Part shown: positions 25,170 through 34,188 of the stretch, in pieces
How positions within the stretch are numbered: position 1 is the first letter of the stretch
How the letters are laid out: each line of letters opens with the position of its first letter
From: DATAEU01 sp046724395
Lineage (GTDB): Bacteria; Actinomycetota; UBA4738; HRBIN12
Reading direction: 5' to 3'
Assembly (NCBI GenBank): GCA_046724395.1
Contig: JBKOWM010000067.1
Location: 1-56,278 of the forward strand
DNA length: 56,278 nucleotides
The notes under the pieces: generated by a model
Seen by the model: the letters and a program-made list of their open reading frames with translations, nothing else
Database searches by the model: none
What the model was told of the DNA's origin: nothing
Position numbers and translations under genes: made by a program

Positions 25170-26881
25170 GGGTGAGGTCGGCGCCCGCCGCGGCCATCGC
25201 GACGCTGATGCTCGCGGCGGCGTGCACCGGATCGACGGGTCCGAGGACGGCGGCTGCTGCCTCCGAGGCACCGTCGCCGGTCTCCGGCGGGTCCGCATCC
25301 CCGTCGGGGGCGTCGGCCGTCACCAACACGGAGCTCGCCCACCGAGCGTGCGCGGCCCTTCCACATGAGGTCCTGCTGCGAACATGGCGCGGCGTCATGC
25401 TCGGCAGGAGCGGCGACATCCAGATCATTCCGAAATACCCGAACTTCGTGAACGGCGGGCTGACCCACGCCACACCCTTCGCGTACACGCAGGACGTTCC
25501 GCTGCTCCTGTACGGCCCTGGCTACGTCCGGCCGGGAACCTACGACCGGGCGGCGACGCTGGCCGACGTCGCGCCGACGACGGGTGCCCTGCTGAAGTTT
25601 CCCTTCAATGCTCCCGACGGCGTTGCGCAGACGCAGGCGCTGCTGCCGAGCGCCGAGCGCAAGGTCCCGTCACTGGTCGTGACGCTCATCTGGGACTCGG
25701 GCGGTATGGACGTGCTCAACCGATGGCGTCAGGACTGGCCCTATCTCAGTTCGTTGCTACCGCACGGAGCCTGGTTCACGAACGTGACGGTCGGCTCATC
25801 CCCGTCGAACACCCCGACGGGGCACTCGATCATCGGGACGGGCGCGTTCCCCAAGGACAGCGGTTTCGTCGACGAGTACGTACGGGTGAACGACCGGATC
25901 CAGAAGCCGAACGAGAACGGGCCGCAGTTCCTGATCGAACCGACTCTGGCAGATCTCTACGACCTCCACCGCGAGAACCAGCCTATCGTCGGCGGGATCG
26001 CAACGCTCGCGGCGCACATCATGATGATGGGCCACGGCGCCGGCTGGTACGGGGGCGATCACGACATCGCCGTGACGAGGGAGAAGGAGTTCGCGGCCAC
26101 GGCAGGGGCCGAGGCGACTTCGTGGAACCTCACGCCCGACATGGCGCCCTTCTACACGCTCCCGGCATACGTGAACGACCTTCCGCCGATCACGGCATAC
26201 ACGAGGCAGCTCGACGCCGCCGACGGCGCCATCGACGGCAAGTGGCGGCAAAACTCGATCGAGAGGCTCTCGAACGGCTTCGACACGCCCGCGCGCACTC
26301 CGTACCAAACGAAGCTCATCGAGACCGTCATGCAACACGAGGGGTTCGGCGCCGATGACGTCCCGGATCTGCTCTACGTGAACTACAAGGCCATCGATAC
26401 GATCGGTCACCTGTTCAGCGCGGACAGCCTGGAGATGAGCGACGCATTGAAGGTGCAGGACGAAGCCCTGCGGACCTTCGTCAGCTTCCTGAATCGGGTC
26501 GTGGGGCGCGGCAGGTGGGCGATGGTGCTGACGGCCGATCACGGCACGCAGCGCGATCCGGACGTGAGCGGGGCGTTCATGATCGACATCAACAAGCTCA
26601 CCTCGCTGCTGCGCACGGCGTTCGACGACGACGGTGACGGCGTGGACCTGTTCGAGAAGATCCGCCCGACCGAGATCTGGGTGAATCGCGACGAGCTGCG
26701 GGACAACGGCGCGACACTCGCTCGTATCTCGGCGTACATGCTGTCGCTCACGCAGGAGCAGACCTACAAGAACCAGAACGTCCCGGCCGCGGGACACGAG
26801 GGCGAGACGGTGTTCGACGCAGCGCTGCCGTCGACTATGCTTGCCGCGCTCCCGTGCCTGGCAGAGGCCCGCGCGAGCTGA
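25166..26881 (+). CDS. circularly permuted alkaline-phosphatase-superfamily phosphohydrolase lipoprotein (copy 3)
   Basis: This 571-residue third copy starts at a GTG overlapping the previous stop. The signal peptide ends LMLAAAC, a good lipobox. The predicted active site is His101 (LTHATPFAYTQDVPLLLYGP), Asp177 (LIWDSGGMD), Thr216 (SNTPTGHSIIGTG), Asp411/His415 (NYKAIDTIGHLFS) and Asp458-His459 (LTADHGT). It keeps the RGVMLGRSGDIQIIPKYP stretch that in PafA-like phosphatases precedes the C-terminal His block, here at the N-terminus. The 1129-residue membrane protein follows by 25 bp, so the four genes probably form one transcript acting on an envelope phosphate ester. Confidence 0.84.
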   Translation: MRVRSAPAAAIATLMLAAACTGSTGPRTAAAASEAPSPVSGGSASPSGASAVTNTELAHRACAALPHEVLLRTWRGVMLGRSGDIQIIPKYPNFVNGGLTHATPFAYTQDVPLLLYGPGYVRPGTYDRAATLADVAPTTGALLKFPFNAPDGVAQTQALLPSAERKVPSLVVTLIWDSGGMDVLNRWRQDWPYLSSLLPHGAWFTNVTVGSSPSNTPTGHSIIGTGAFPKDSGFVDEYVRVNDRIQKPNENGPQFLIEPTLADLYDLHRENQPIVGGIATLAAHIMMMGHGAGWYGGDHDIAVTREKEFAATAGAEATSWNLTPDMAPFYTLPAYVNDLPPITAYTRQLDAADGAIDGKWRQNSIERLSNGFDTPARTPYQTKLIETVMQHEGFGADDVPDLLYVNYKAIDTIGHLFSADSLEMSDALKVQDEALRTFVSFLNRVVGRGRWAMVLTADHGTQRDPDVSGAFMIDINKLTSLLRTAFDDDGDGVDLFEKIRPTEIWVNRDELRDNGATLARISAYMLSLTQEQTYKNQNVPAAGHEGETVFDAALPSTMLAALPCLAEARAS

Positions 26882-26906
26882 GTCGACCGCGGAGGAATCC
26901 GGACAA

Positions 26907-29900
26907 ATGGCGGTGACGAAGGACGCCAGCGCCGAGGACGTCCTGACGGTACCGGAGGCCCGCAACAGGGCGCTGCGAACGCCTGCGTTGCTCATTGGAG
27001 TCCTGCTGGTGCTCCTGATCGCCTTCGGCTGGACGTTCCTCCGGGACCCTTCCATCACCGCGCCGACGCGCGACCCCGCCTGGTACACCTGGCGCTCGAA
27101 CTTGATGATGTACGACGAACCCGGTCTGATCGCGGGTGACTGGGGTCCGTTCCACATGTTTGGCGGCGGCTACCGCGTCTCCGTGCCGCTGTACGGCTCG
27201 ATCCTCCAGCGCGTCGCCGGCATCGACCTGTACACGTTCAGCGCGTTCATGATGATCGGGATCCCGGCGCTGACCGGCATGGCGCTCGGCGCCTTCGCCT
27301 ACCGCGTGCACGGTGACCGATTGCTGTTCCTGCTCGTCCTGCTCGCGACGGCCGCGCTGTTCATGACGACCCCGTACGTCGGCTACCTGGACAACATCAC
27401 CGTCCTGTACGTCCTCTCGATGATGCTCGCGTTCTGGTCGAACGCGCGAACGTCCTGGGGTGCGCGCGTGGCGATGTTCCTGCTCGGCATCGTCGCCGCG
27501 TACACGCACCCCACGACGTGTGTCGTCTTCGGCGCGTCGCTGACAGCCGTGTTTGTGCTGCACTTCCTGACCAGTCGGTTCTCGCTGGCATCCGCGCTCA
27601 AGCGCGACGGCCCATCGCTGATGGCGGCCGGGTTCGGGATCGTCTTCGGGCTCGCCACGTGGCTCGTCGCGCCGTGGGGTGTGGCCGGCTCGCTTTCGGA
27701 CGCCGCGCTGCCGCCGCCGTATACGCGCGAGGTGTTCCTCAAGCGGCTCACGGGCTGGGTGACGTCCTTGCAGCCGGTCATCACCATCCCGTTGATCCTG
27801 CTCGCCGTTGCCTGGGTGATCTGGCGCGCACGTCGCGACCGGCGGCCGGCGAGCGATTTCGGAACCGTGTCGGCGATGTGGTTGCTGCCGCTGCTCGGGA
27901 TGTTCGGCTGGGTGTTCGGCGCGGCGTATCCGTACTACCGGTTCATGAACGCGACGACGGGCCTGATGGCGCTGACCGGCCTGGGGACGTGGGTCGCCGT
28001 TCGTTGGCTGTCCGGCCGGCGCGACGGGTGGACCCGCATCGTCGGCTGGATCGCGTCGGCCGCGATCGTCGCCTCACTCGCGTTGATTTGGGTGACCGGG
28101 CGTGAGGCGTCCGGCTGGGCGAAGAGTCAATGGATCGACCAGCCCACCCGAACGGCTCTGTCCGGCGTCGACGCTGTCGTCCGAAGCTCGCCGGACGATG
28201 CGCCGGTGATCTTCGTCGTGAACTACGCCGACAACTATCAGGCGTACGGGTGGTCGAAGACCTTCACGAACGTCTCGCGCACGGGATTGCCGGGCGACGC
28301 CGTCAAGCGATCGATGACCTACTTCGGCTCGGTCGGCGAGCTCCTTGCCGACCGCCCGACCGTCGGCACAGATCCGATCTACTCGAAGATGTCGCGCGGT
28401 TTCTTCCGCGAAGTCGAGCGTCTGCGCCGAGAGTACGCGGCGCCGCCGCTCGTCTTCCTCGTTCGCGCGTTCAACGAGGGAACGGACAACGAGGCGCTCC
28501 TGGATCACCCCGCCGTGCCCGGAGTCGTCAAGATCTCCGACGACCTGGCCGTTTTTACCGGTCCGGCGTTTGCTACGCCGTCCCCGGCCGCGCTTCATGC
28601 GGCGAGCCGGGCGGAGGCCGCGACCGCCGCCCTGTACGCGAACCATCCCGGCATCTTCGAGAACCTCGGGCACACGGTGTGGGTGATCCTCGCGCTGGCC
28701 CTGCTCCTCGTCGTCCCGGGCCTCATCGCGGCGCGGTTCTTCGAGCTCGAGGATGCCTGGGTGAGGATCGCCCTCATCCCTGGTCTGTCGTTCGGCCTGA
28801 CCGTGATCGCCGGGATCATCGTGGTCGCCGTCCATCGCGCCCCCTTCTCGACGGCCGACGGATGGGCATCGCTCGGGCTTGCGACGGCGTTCGGGCTGGG
28901 GCTGCGACTCGGCGAGCCTGGCATCCGCCGCGCACTCGACGCGTTCTCGCGCTTCTTCGACGGCATGTTCGCCGTCTTCTCCAACGTCGACTTCGGAACG
29001 CTGATGGGGGTGCAGTACCTCGCGCAGGCGGGTCAGGGCGTGGTCCAGGGGGCCATCGCGAAGTCGTTGGCGTTCGGAGGCGAGAAGGGCTTCGATGTGC
29101 AGAACCTCCCGTCGGCCACGTACCTGCTGACGGTCGTGTTGTTCCTCTACGGTCCGTACACGCTGCTCTCGCCGTTCATCGGCGTCTTCATCGACCGGTT
29201 CCCGCGTCGCCGCGTGGTTTGGTGGGCAGCGGTCGTGACGAGCGTGGTCGTTGCGGCGGTCGCCGTCCTCGTCCTGATCCCGCTCGGAAAGGGCACGACC
29301 GAGGGCGACGCCGCCGCGACGGCGGGCCTGATCCTGGGACTCCTCGCCGTGCAGGCGTTCGTCCGCATCGTGCTCGCCGTGAAATCCGCCGCCATCCCGG
29401 ACGTGCTGACCGGCAAGGATCTCTTGCAGGGCAACGGGCTGTCGCAAGCGGGCGGTGCGCTGTTCCAGGTCTTCGGGATCGGCCTCGGGGGTGTCCTCGC
29501 GGGCGTGTTCCCGCCGTTCGCGGCGGTGTTGCTCGGTGCCGCGGCGCTCATCGGGACCGCGGTCGTGGCGACCCGGCTGAGGCGCGCCGAAGCCACCCCC
29601 CACGAGAGCTCCCTCGCGAGCGAGGCGGCCCGCGTCGTGCGCGACATCGTGGCCGGTTTGAAAGAGGTCGCCGGCCGGGCGCCGGCGGCCCTGGGCCTCA
29701 CCTCGTTCCAGATGCTTCGCTACCAGTTCTGGGGGTTCGTCCTGTTCGTCTTCGGCCTGTACGCGAAGAATTTGGCCAAGGGCGGCGACACCGACACGCT
29801 GTCGTTGGTGCTCGCCGGCGTCGGCGGCCTGCTCGGAGGCGGGCTCGGGATGATCCTCGCGCAGCGCTGGAAGGATCGCGTGCCGCCGATCCGTCTTCTG

Positions 29901-30296
29901 CTCGGCTCGATGACACTCGTCGGTACCGCATCCGTCTTCTTCGGCGCCTGGGTGAGCCTGGCCGGCTTTTCGATCCTGTTGTTCTGTGGGTTCTTCGGAT
30001 TCTTCCTCGGCAAGATCTCGGCCGACACCATCATGCAGCAGGCGATGCCTGACGATTTCCGCGGCCGTGCCTTCGCCCTGTTCGACATCGCGTACAACCT
30101 CGGCTACATCGTCCCCGCGTTAATCCTCGTGTTCCTCTGGGAGGACGGCCGGGTTCGCCCGCTGCTCGTCGGGTCGGGGCTCGTATTCCTGGTGTTGACC
30201 GGGCTCGTCGCGCGGTGGGCATCGAGGATCCGTGATCAGTTCGCGCCGCAGGACGACATCGTGAGCGAGCCGACGATGGTCGGGGACCGGCAATGA
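26907..30296 (+). CDS. giant membrane fusion: GT-C-like/uncharacterised polytopic domain plus MFS transporter
   Basis: This 1129-residue protein starts at the ATG after GGAGGA. Residues 1-390 hold about ten transmembrane helices, with an extracytoplasmic first loop (RDPAWYTWRSNLMMYDE) whose acidic and aromatic character resembles GT-C glycosyltransferases (weak). Residues about 394-590 are soluble (VIFVVNYADNYQAYGWSK). Further helices lead to a major-facilitator domain from about residue 690 (VDFGTLMGVQYLAQ, SPFIGVFIDRFPRRR, DDFRGRAFALFDIAYNLGY). The MFS half resembles drug or siderophore exporters. A lipid- or glycan-export role together with the upstream phosphohydrolases is plausible. The next gene overlaps by 4 bp. 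Confidence 0.8.
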   Translation: MAVTKDASAEDVLTVPEARNRALRTPALLIGVLLVLLIAFGWTFLRDPSITAPTRDPAWYTWRSNLMMYDEPGLIAGDWGPFHMFGGGYRVSVPLYGSILQRVAGIDLYTFSAFMMIGIPALTGMALGAFAYRVHGDRLLFLLVLLATAALFMTTPYVGYLDNITVLYVLSMMLAFWSNARTSWGARVAMFLLGIVAAYTHPTTCVVFGASLTAVFVLHFLTSRFSLASALKRDGPSLMAAGFGIVFGLATWLVAPWGVAGSLSDAALPPPYTREVFLKRLTGWVTSLQPVITIPLILLAVAWVIWRARRDRRPASDFGTVSAMWLLPLLGMFGWVFGAAYPYYRFMNATTGLMALTGLGTWVAVRWLSGRRDGWTRIVGWIASAAIVASLALIWVTGREASGWAKSQWIDQPTRTALSGVDAVVRSSPDDAPVIFVVNYADNYQAYGWSKTFTNVSRTGLPGDAVKRSMTYFGSVGELLADRPTVGTDPIYSKMSRGFFREVERLRREYAAPPLVFLVRAFNEGTDNEALLDHPAVPGVVKISDDLAVFTGPAFATPSPAALHAASRAEAATAALYANHPGIFENLGHTVWVILALALLLVVPGLIAARFFELEDAWVRIALIPGLSFGLTVIAGIIVVAVHRAPFSTADGWASLGLATAFGLGLRLGEPGIRRALDAFSRFFDGMFAVFSNVDFGTLMGVQYLAQAGQGVVQGAIAKSLAFGGEKGFDVQNLPSATYLLTVVLFLYGPYTLLSPFIGVFIDRFPRRRVVWWAAVVTSVVVAAVAVLVLIPLGKGTTEGDAAATAGLILGLLAVQAFVRIVLAVKSAAIPDVLTGKDLLQGNGLSQAGGALFQVFGIGLGGVLAGVFPPFAAVLLGAAALIGTAVVATRLRRAEATPHESSLASEAARVVRDIVAGLKEVAGRAPAALGLTSFQMLRYQFWGFVLFVFGLYAKNLAKGGDTDTLSLVLAGVGGLLGGGLGMILAQRWKDRVPPIRLLLGSMTLVGTASVFFGAWVSLAGFSILLFCGFFGFFLGKISADTIMQQAMPDDFRGRAFALFDIAYNLGYIVPALILVFLWEDGRVRPLLVGSGLVFLVLTGLVARWASRIRDQFAPQDDIVSEPTMVGDRQ

Positions 30297-30829
30297 CGGT
30301 CCGCCTCCCGACGCCGGATCCCGTCGCCGATCCATCCGGGTACCAGCAGCATCTGCTCGGCCTTCTCGGCGGCGACGACCCGGCTCAGGCGCAGGCGTCC
30401 ACGCCGACGGCGCTGCGCCAGCTCGTCGCCGATGCCGGCCCGGATCTGGGGACGACGCCGGAGCCCGGAGAGTGGTCGGCCTTGGGTTGCATCGGACACA
30501 TGACCGACGCGGAGATCGTCGCCTCGGGGCGGTATCGATGGATCGTCGCCCAGGAGCGGCCGGAGCTCATCGGCTACGACCAAGATCTCTGGACGGACCG
30601 TCTGCACCGCGACGACCGCGATGCAACCGGGCTGCTGGCGCTGTTCGAACCGCTTCGCCGGGCGAACCTCGAGATGTGGGCGCGCTCCACGGCGGAGGAC
30701 CGCGCGCGAATCGGGGTCCACCAGGAGCGCGGACCCGAGAGCTACGAGCTCACGTTCCGGCTGATCGCCGGACACGACCGGTTCCACCTCGACCAGGCGC
30801 GGCGGACGCTCGCCGCCGTCCGCGGTTAG
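30293..30829 (+). CDS. DinB/YfiT-like putative metal-dependent hydrolase
   Basis: This 178-residue four-helix-bundle-type protein has W-S-ALGCIGHMTDAE in the first long helix and IAGHDRFHLDQAR near the C-terminus. Together these give the three His residues expected for the DinB metal site. Members include thiol-dependent transferases and uncharacterised hydrolases. The ATG overlaps the membrane protein stop. Its stop shares bases with the stop of the convergent small gene. Confidence 0.82.
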   Translation: MTVRLPTPDPVADPSGYQQHLLGLLGGDDPAQAQASTPTALRQLVADAGPDLGTTPEPGEWSALGCIGHMTDAEIVASGRYRWIVAQERPELIGYDQDLWTDRLHRDDRDATGLLALFEPLRRANLEMWARSTAEDRARIGVHQERGPESYELTFRLIAGHDRFHLDQARRTLAAVRG

Positions 30830-31107
30830 AACGGCAGGTCGAGCTCGTTCTCCCACTCGGGAAAGTACCGACCTATCTCGCGGATCTCGAACGACGACAG
30901 GATCGACTCCTTCGGCTCGCGAGCGAGTAGGAAGCGGAAGCTCGCGGTGACAAATTCCTCGAGCGATCCGTAGCGTGCGGCGACGGCGGGCGGAGGCCCT
31001 GTGATCGATACGGTGTGCTCCGTCGACGTGCGGCCCTCACTGACGCGGACCCGAAACGCGTCCATCGAGTCCACGCCCGAGACGCGCAGGACATCGATCG
31101 TGGCCAC
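30826..31107 (-). CDS. conserved-looking small hypothetical protein (93 residues)
   Basis: A GTG start at 31107 gives 93 residues beginning ATIDVLRVSGVDSMDAFRVRV, with SLEEFVTASFRFLLAREPKESIL and a C-terminal EIGRYFPEWENELDLPF. The longer upstream frame is antisense to the next gene and is not used. TACGAT ends 6 nt before the GTG, so the message is probably leaderless. I do not recognise a named domain; it looks like a small soluble alpha/beta protein. Confidence 0.65.
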   Translation of the reverse strand: MATIDVLRVSGVDSMDAFRVRVSEGRTSTEHTVSITGPPPAVAARYGSLEEFVTASFRFLLAREPKESILSSFEIREIGRYFPEWENELDLPF

Positions 31108-31113
31108 GCCGGT

Positions 31114-31119
31114 ATCGTA
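31114..31119 (-). promoter_or_regulatory. TACGAT -10 box of the 93-residue gene (leaderless)
   Basis: On the minus strand TACGAT ends 6 nt before the GTG at 31107. The divergent hydrolase starts only 33 bp away. Confidence 0.5.
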
Positions 31120-31140
31120 GGGGACCGCCGCGAGGTTCCG

Positions 31141-31923
31141 ATGCCCGAGCTCCCGACCGACGACGTCACGATCCATTACGAGGTCGACGGCGACGGCGAC
31201 CCGGTCATCGTCGTCGCCCACGGCCTCACCAACAACCGCAACGAGCTCGCCGCCCTCACGCCGGTCGTACCCGGGACGAAGGTGCGGTTCGACTTCCGCG
31301 GCCACGGCAGGTCCAGCGCCCCGGAGACGGGGTACGCCTTCGCGGATTTCGCCCGCGATCTCCAGGCCGTCGCCGACCACGTCGGCGCCACGCGGGCCGT
31401 CGGGACGTCGCTCGGTGCGGGAGCCATCGCGAACCTGCTGAGTCGGCTCCCGGATCGGTTCGAGCGCATGGTGTGGTTGCTGCCGGCCGCGCTCGACCTA
31501 CCGTTCGCCTTCCGCGATCGGTACGAGGAGCTCGCGTCGGTGCTCGAGGGCAAGACTCCGCAGGAGGCGATCGATGCGGTCATGGCGGACCCCGAGCGTG
31601 CTGCCGCGCATATTCGAGCGCCGTGGCGGTTCGATCTCGACCGGTTGATGTGGGAGCACGAGCATCCGGACGGCGTGGCGCGGGCGATCCGCGGCGCGAT
31701 GTCGGACTGGCCGGTGCAGAATCGCAACGACCTGCGAAGGGTGACCGCACCCACGATGATCATCTGCGTGGACGGCGATCCGATCCACCCAGCGGAGCTC
31801 GGCGCGATCCTTGCCGATCTGTTGCCGAAGGCAGAGCTCGAGACGTTCCCGACGGTGTCCGCGATGTTCGAGTCGATCCCGAGGCTGGTCCAGCGCGTCG
31901 CCGCGTTCCTGGCGGCGGGCTAG
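31141..31923 (+). CDS. alpha/beta hydrolase
   Basis: This 260-residue protein has the canonical order of the fold: oxyanion region VVAHGLTNN, FDFRGHGRS, nucleophile elbow GTSLGAGA (Ser), a late Asp in ICVDGDPIHP, and a C-terminal segment where the usual catalytic His is not obvious (FPTVSAMFESIPRL). The missing His makes the catalytic triad uncertain. I placed the start at the ATG where the beta-strand begins; the upstream frame is antisense to the small gene. It ends on a CTAG shared with the convergent histidine kinase. Confidence 0.82.
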   Translation: MPELPTDDVTIHYEVDGDGDPVIVVAHGLTNNRNELAALTPVVPGTKVRFDFRGHGRSSAPETGYAFADFARDLQAVADHVGATRAVGTSLGAGAIANLLSRLPDRFERMVWLLPAALDLPFAFRDRYEELASVLEGKTPQEAIDAVMADPERAAAHIRAPWRFDLDRLMWEHEHPDGVARAIRGAMSDWPVQNRNDLRRVTAPTMIICVDGDPIHPAELGAILADLLPKAELETFPTVSAMFESIPRLVQRVAAFLAAG

Positions 31924-33377
31924 GCGCGCGCCGCCGCCGTCGCTTCGCGCCCGCGCGCCGCATCCGGCTGCGGCAGCGTGATGATGAAGACCGATCCGCC
32001 CGCGGACGGCGCATCGACCTCCACCCGGCCACCGAGCTCCTCCGTCACCGACTTGACGAGATGCAGGCCGAGGCCGAGACCGCCGAATCTCCGCGTCGCG
32101 GACTGGTCGCTCTGATGGAAACGGTCGAAGATCGATTCCCGGTCCTCGGGCGGGATCCCGGCACCGCGGTCGCGAACCGCGATCCGGATACCGATGCCGT
32201 CCGCGCTCGACGCCTCGACGTCCACGGGTCGGTCCTCGGGCGAATACTTGAGCGCGTTGTCGAGCAGGTTCGTCAGGATCTCCGAAAGACGCGACCGGTC
32301 TGAGACGACGAATGACGCGTCGGCCGAGATCGACACGCTCACCCTGCCCTGCCCGCGGGGCAGCGCGGCGACGATGTCGCGCGCCATCAACGCGAGGTCG
32401 ATGCGCTCGAGAACGATGGGCCGGCGGCGATCGTCGAGTTCCGCGGCGGAGAGGACGTTTGTGATGAGCCGAAGCAGCCTCTTGGTCTGGCCCTCTGCCG
32501 CCCCGAGGAACTCCTCTCGCGTGGCCGCGTCGTCGGCGAACGCCGGCTGCCGAAGCGTCGTGAGGTATCCGATGATCGACGTCAGCGGGGTTCGCAGTTC
32601 GTGTGAGACAGCCGCGACGAAGTCGTCCTTCTTCCGATTGGCGGTCTTTAGCTTCTCGACGCTCGCCTGCTCGCGCTCCAGTAGCTCGTTCAATCGATCG
32701 TTCTGCCGCCGAATGTCGCGCGTCGCGCGGATCGCGATGGGCAGCAGGGCGGCGTACAGGAGCAGGAGTCCGGCGCCGACCGTAACACCGAGCGTCCGGA
32801 GCAACCCATCGATGTCGCCCTGCAGGATCGCGTAATCCTGGTAGACCTCCGCGACGGCGACGATCGGCCCGTCGGGCGTCGATCGCATCGGCACGTAGGA
32901 GAAGAACAGCTTGTCCGCGAGTCGTCGCTCGAAGACGTTCTCCGCTTCGTCCAGGTCGGATACGCCGCTCTCCCCCTCTCCACTCATGGCCTTCCGGATA
33001 TCGGGCTTCTCGTCGGCGAATCGCCGGCCGATCAACCTCCGCTCGTCCGAGTAGATGATTGTGGCGTCGGGCCTCCACAGCTTTACGCGGACATCGCGGC
33101 CATCGCTCAGGATGCGAGACCGAACGAAGTCGTCGACGCGCTCGAGGTCCCTCCCGGACAGAGGCTTCGACAGATCGATCCCGTCCAGCGCGAGCGGCAG
33201 GACGGCGTTCGCGATGAAGTGCGCGTGGAACGTTCCACGTTCCTCGGCCTGCATCCGGATATACCGGACGAGAACGATCGCGACGCCGGTTCCCACGAGA
33301 ACGAAGGCGACGAGACTGCCCACGGCGAACCGCGCGACCAGCCGCGGGGATCGCGCAGGACGTCCGTCACGTTCCAT
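31920..33377 (-). CDS. membrane sensor histidine kinase (orphan)
   Basis: This 485-residue kinase has transmembrane helix 1 (FAVGSLVAFVLVGTGVAIVLV), an extracytoplasmic sensor of about 150 residues (VKLWRPDATIIYSDE) and transmembrane helix 2 (LGVTVGAGLLLLYAALLPIAI). A coiled-coil linker precedes the HisKA box SHELRTPLTS (phospho-acceptor His259). The ATPase domain shows the N box NLLDNALKYS, DRGAGIPPED and GLGLGLHLV. No response regulator gene lies nearby, so the partner is elsewhere. The sensor fold looks dCache/PAS-like, but its signal is unknown. Confidence 0.92.
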   Translation of the reverse strand: MERDGRPARSPRLVARFAVGSLVAFVLVGTGVAIVLVRYIRMQAEERGTFHAHFIANAVLPLALDGIDLSKPLSGRDLERVDDFVRSRILSDGRDVRVKLWRPDATIIYSDERRLIGRRFADEKPDIRKAMSGEGESGVSDLDEAENVFERRLADKLFFSYVPMRSTPDGPIVAVAEVYQDYAILQGDIDGLLRTLGVTVGAGLLLLYAALLPIAIRATRDIRRQNDRLNELLEREQASVEKLKTANRKKDDFVAAVSHELRTPLTSIIGYLTTLRQPAFADDAATREEFLGAAEGQTKRLLRLITNVLSAAELDDRRRPIVLERIDLALMARDIVAALPRGQGRVSVSISADASFVVSDRSRLSEILTNLLDNALKYSPEDRPVDVEASSADGIGIRIAVRDRGAGIPPEDRESIFDRFHQSDQSATRRFGGLGLGLHLVKSVTEELGGRVEVDAPSAGGSVFIITLPQPDAARGREATAAARA

Positions 33378-33462
33378 GGCTCTGATGGGCGTATCGGCCG
33401 GGCCGGGCTGGGCCTGAACTCGTCGTTAGCGACGACGCGACCGGCCGGCCGGCGACGTCCGA

Positions 33463-33468
33463 TACGCT
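33463..33468 (+). promoter_or_regulatory. TACGCT -10 box of the AlaX gene (leaderless)
   Basis: TACGCT ends 6 nt before the GTG at 33475, without a ribosome binding site. Confidence 0.5.
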
Positions 33469-33474
33469 CGGACC

Positions 33475-34188
33475 GTGACCGAGGAGCTCTACTCGACCGA
33501 CGCGTACTCGCGCTCCTGCCGGGCGACGGTGCTCTCGGCCGGAGAGGAGGGCCTCATCCTCGACCGCACCGTCTTCTACCCGCGGGGAGGAGGTCAGCCC
33601 GGCGACACGGGTTCGGTCGCTTGGGATGGCGGGCCGACGCCGATCACGGACACCGTTCGCCGCGCTAGCGACGTCCTCCACGTTGCCGATGGGCGGCTTC
33701 CCGGTATTGGCGACGAGGTGACGGCCGAGATCGATTGGGTCAGGCGCCATCTGCTGATGCGAACGCACACGGCTCTTCATGCCCTTTCGGGAGTCGTGTA
33801 CCGCGACTATGGAGCGAAGGTGACCGGGGGCAACATGGAGCCTGGCCTCGCGCGAATGGACTTCGAGCTCGAATCCATCAGCCAGCGGTTCGGGCGCGAC
33901 GTCGAAGCGACCCTGAACGAGGAGCTCGCCCGAGGTCTGCAGGTTCACGTGACGTTCCTTCCTCGGGATGAGGCGCTCGCCGACCCGGACCTCATTCGCA
34001 CCAAGGTCAACCTCATACCTGAACACGTGGATCGGATCCGTGTAGTCGACATCGAACGACTCGACAAGCAGGCGGACGGCGGCACGCACGTGCGCTCGAC
34101 GGCCGAGGTCGGTTTCGTCCGCGTTGCGAAGACCGAGTCGAAGGGCAAGGGCTTCAAGCGCATGCGGATCGAGCTCGTCGACGCATGA
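33475..34188 (+). CDS. alanyl-tRNA editing protein AlaX-like
   Basis: This 237-residue free-standing editing domain is related to the AlaRS C-terminal editing region. It shows FYPRGGGQPGDTG at the N-terminus and the zinc motif HxxxH in MRTHTALHAL. QADGGTHVRSTAEVG stands where most members read CGGTH, so one Cys ligand position is Asp here. KGKGFKRMRIEL closes the domain. It would hydrolyse Ser-tRNA(Ala) or Gly-tRNA(Ala). The downstream exporter gene overlaps by 4 bp. Confidence 0.88.
   Translation: MTEELYSTDAYSRSCRATVLSAGEEGLILDRTVFYPRGGGQPGDTGSVAWDGGPTPITDTVRRASDVLHVADGRLPGIGDEVTAEIDWVRRHLLMRTHTALHALSGVVYRDYGAKVTGGNMEPGLARMDFELESISQRFGRDVEATLNEELARGLQVHVTFLPRDEALADPDLIRTKVNLIPEHVDRIRVVDIERLDKQADGGTHVRSTAEVGFVRVAKTESKGKGFKRMRIELVDA

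Noticed and set aside
21676..26881. Sulfatase annotation for the tandem lipoproteins
   Set aside because: There is no CxPxR formylglycine motif. The nucleophile position is Thr in TxxxHxxIGTG, typical of phosphodiesterases and phosphatases.
20900..26900. The phosphohydrolase-permease region as a phage-defence island
   Set aside because: No nuclease, helicase, TIR, CBASS or toxin motifs are present. Signal peptides and lipoboxes place the products outside the cytoplasm.
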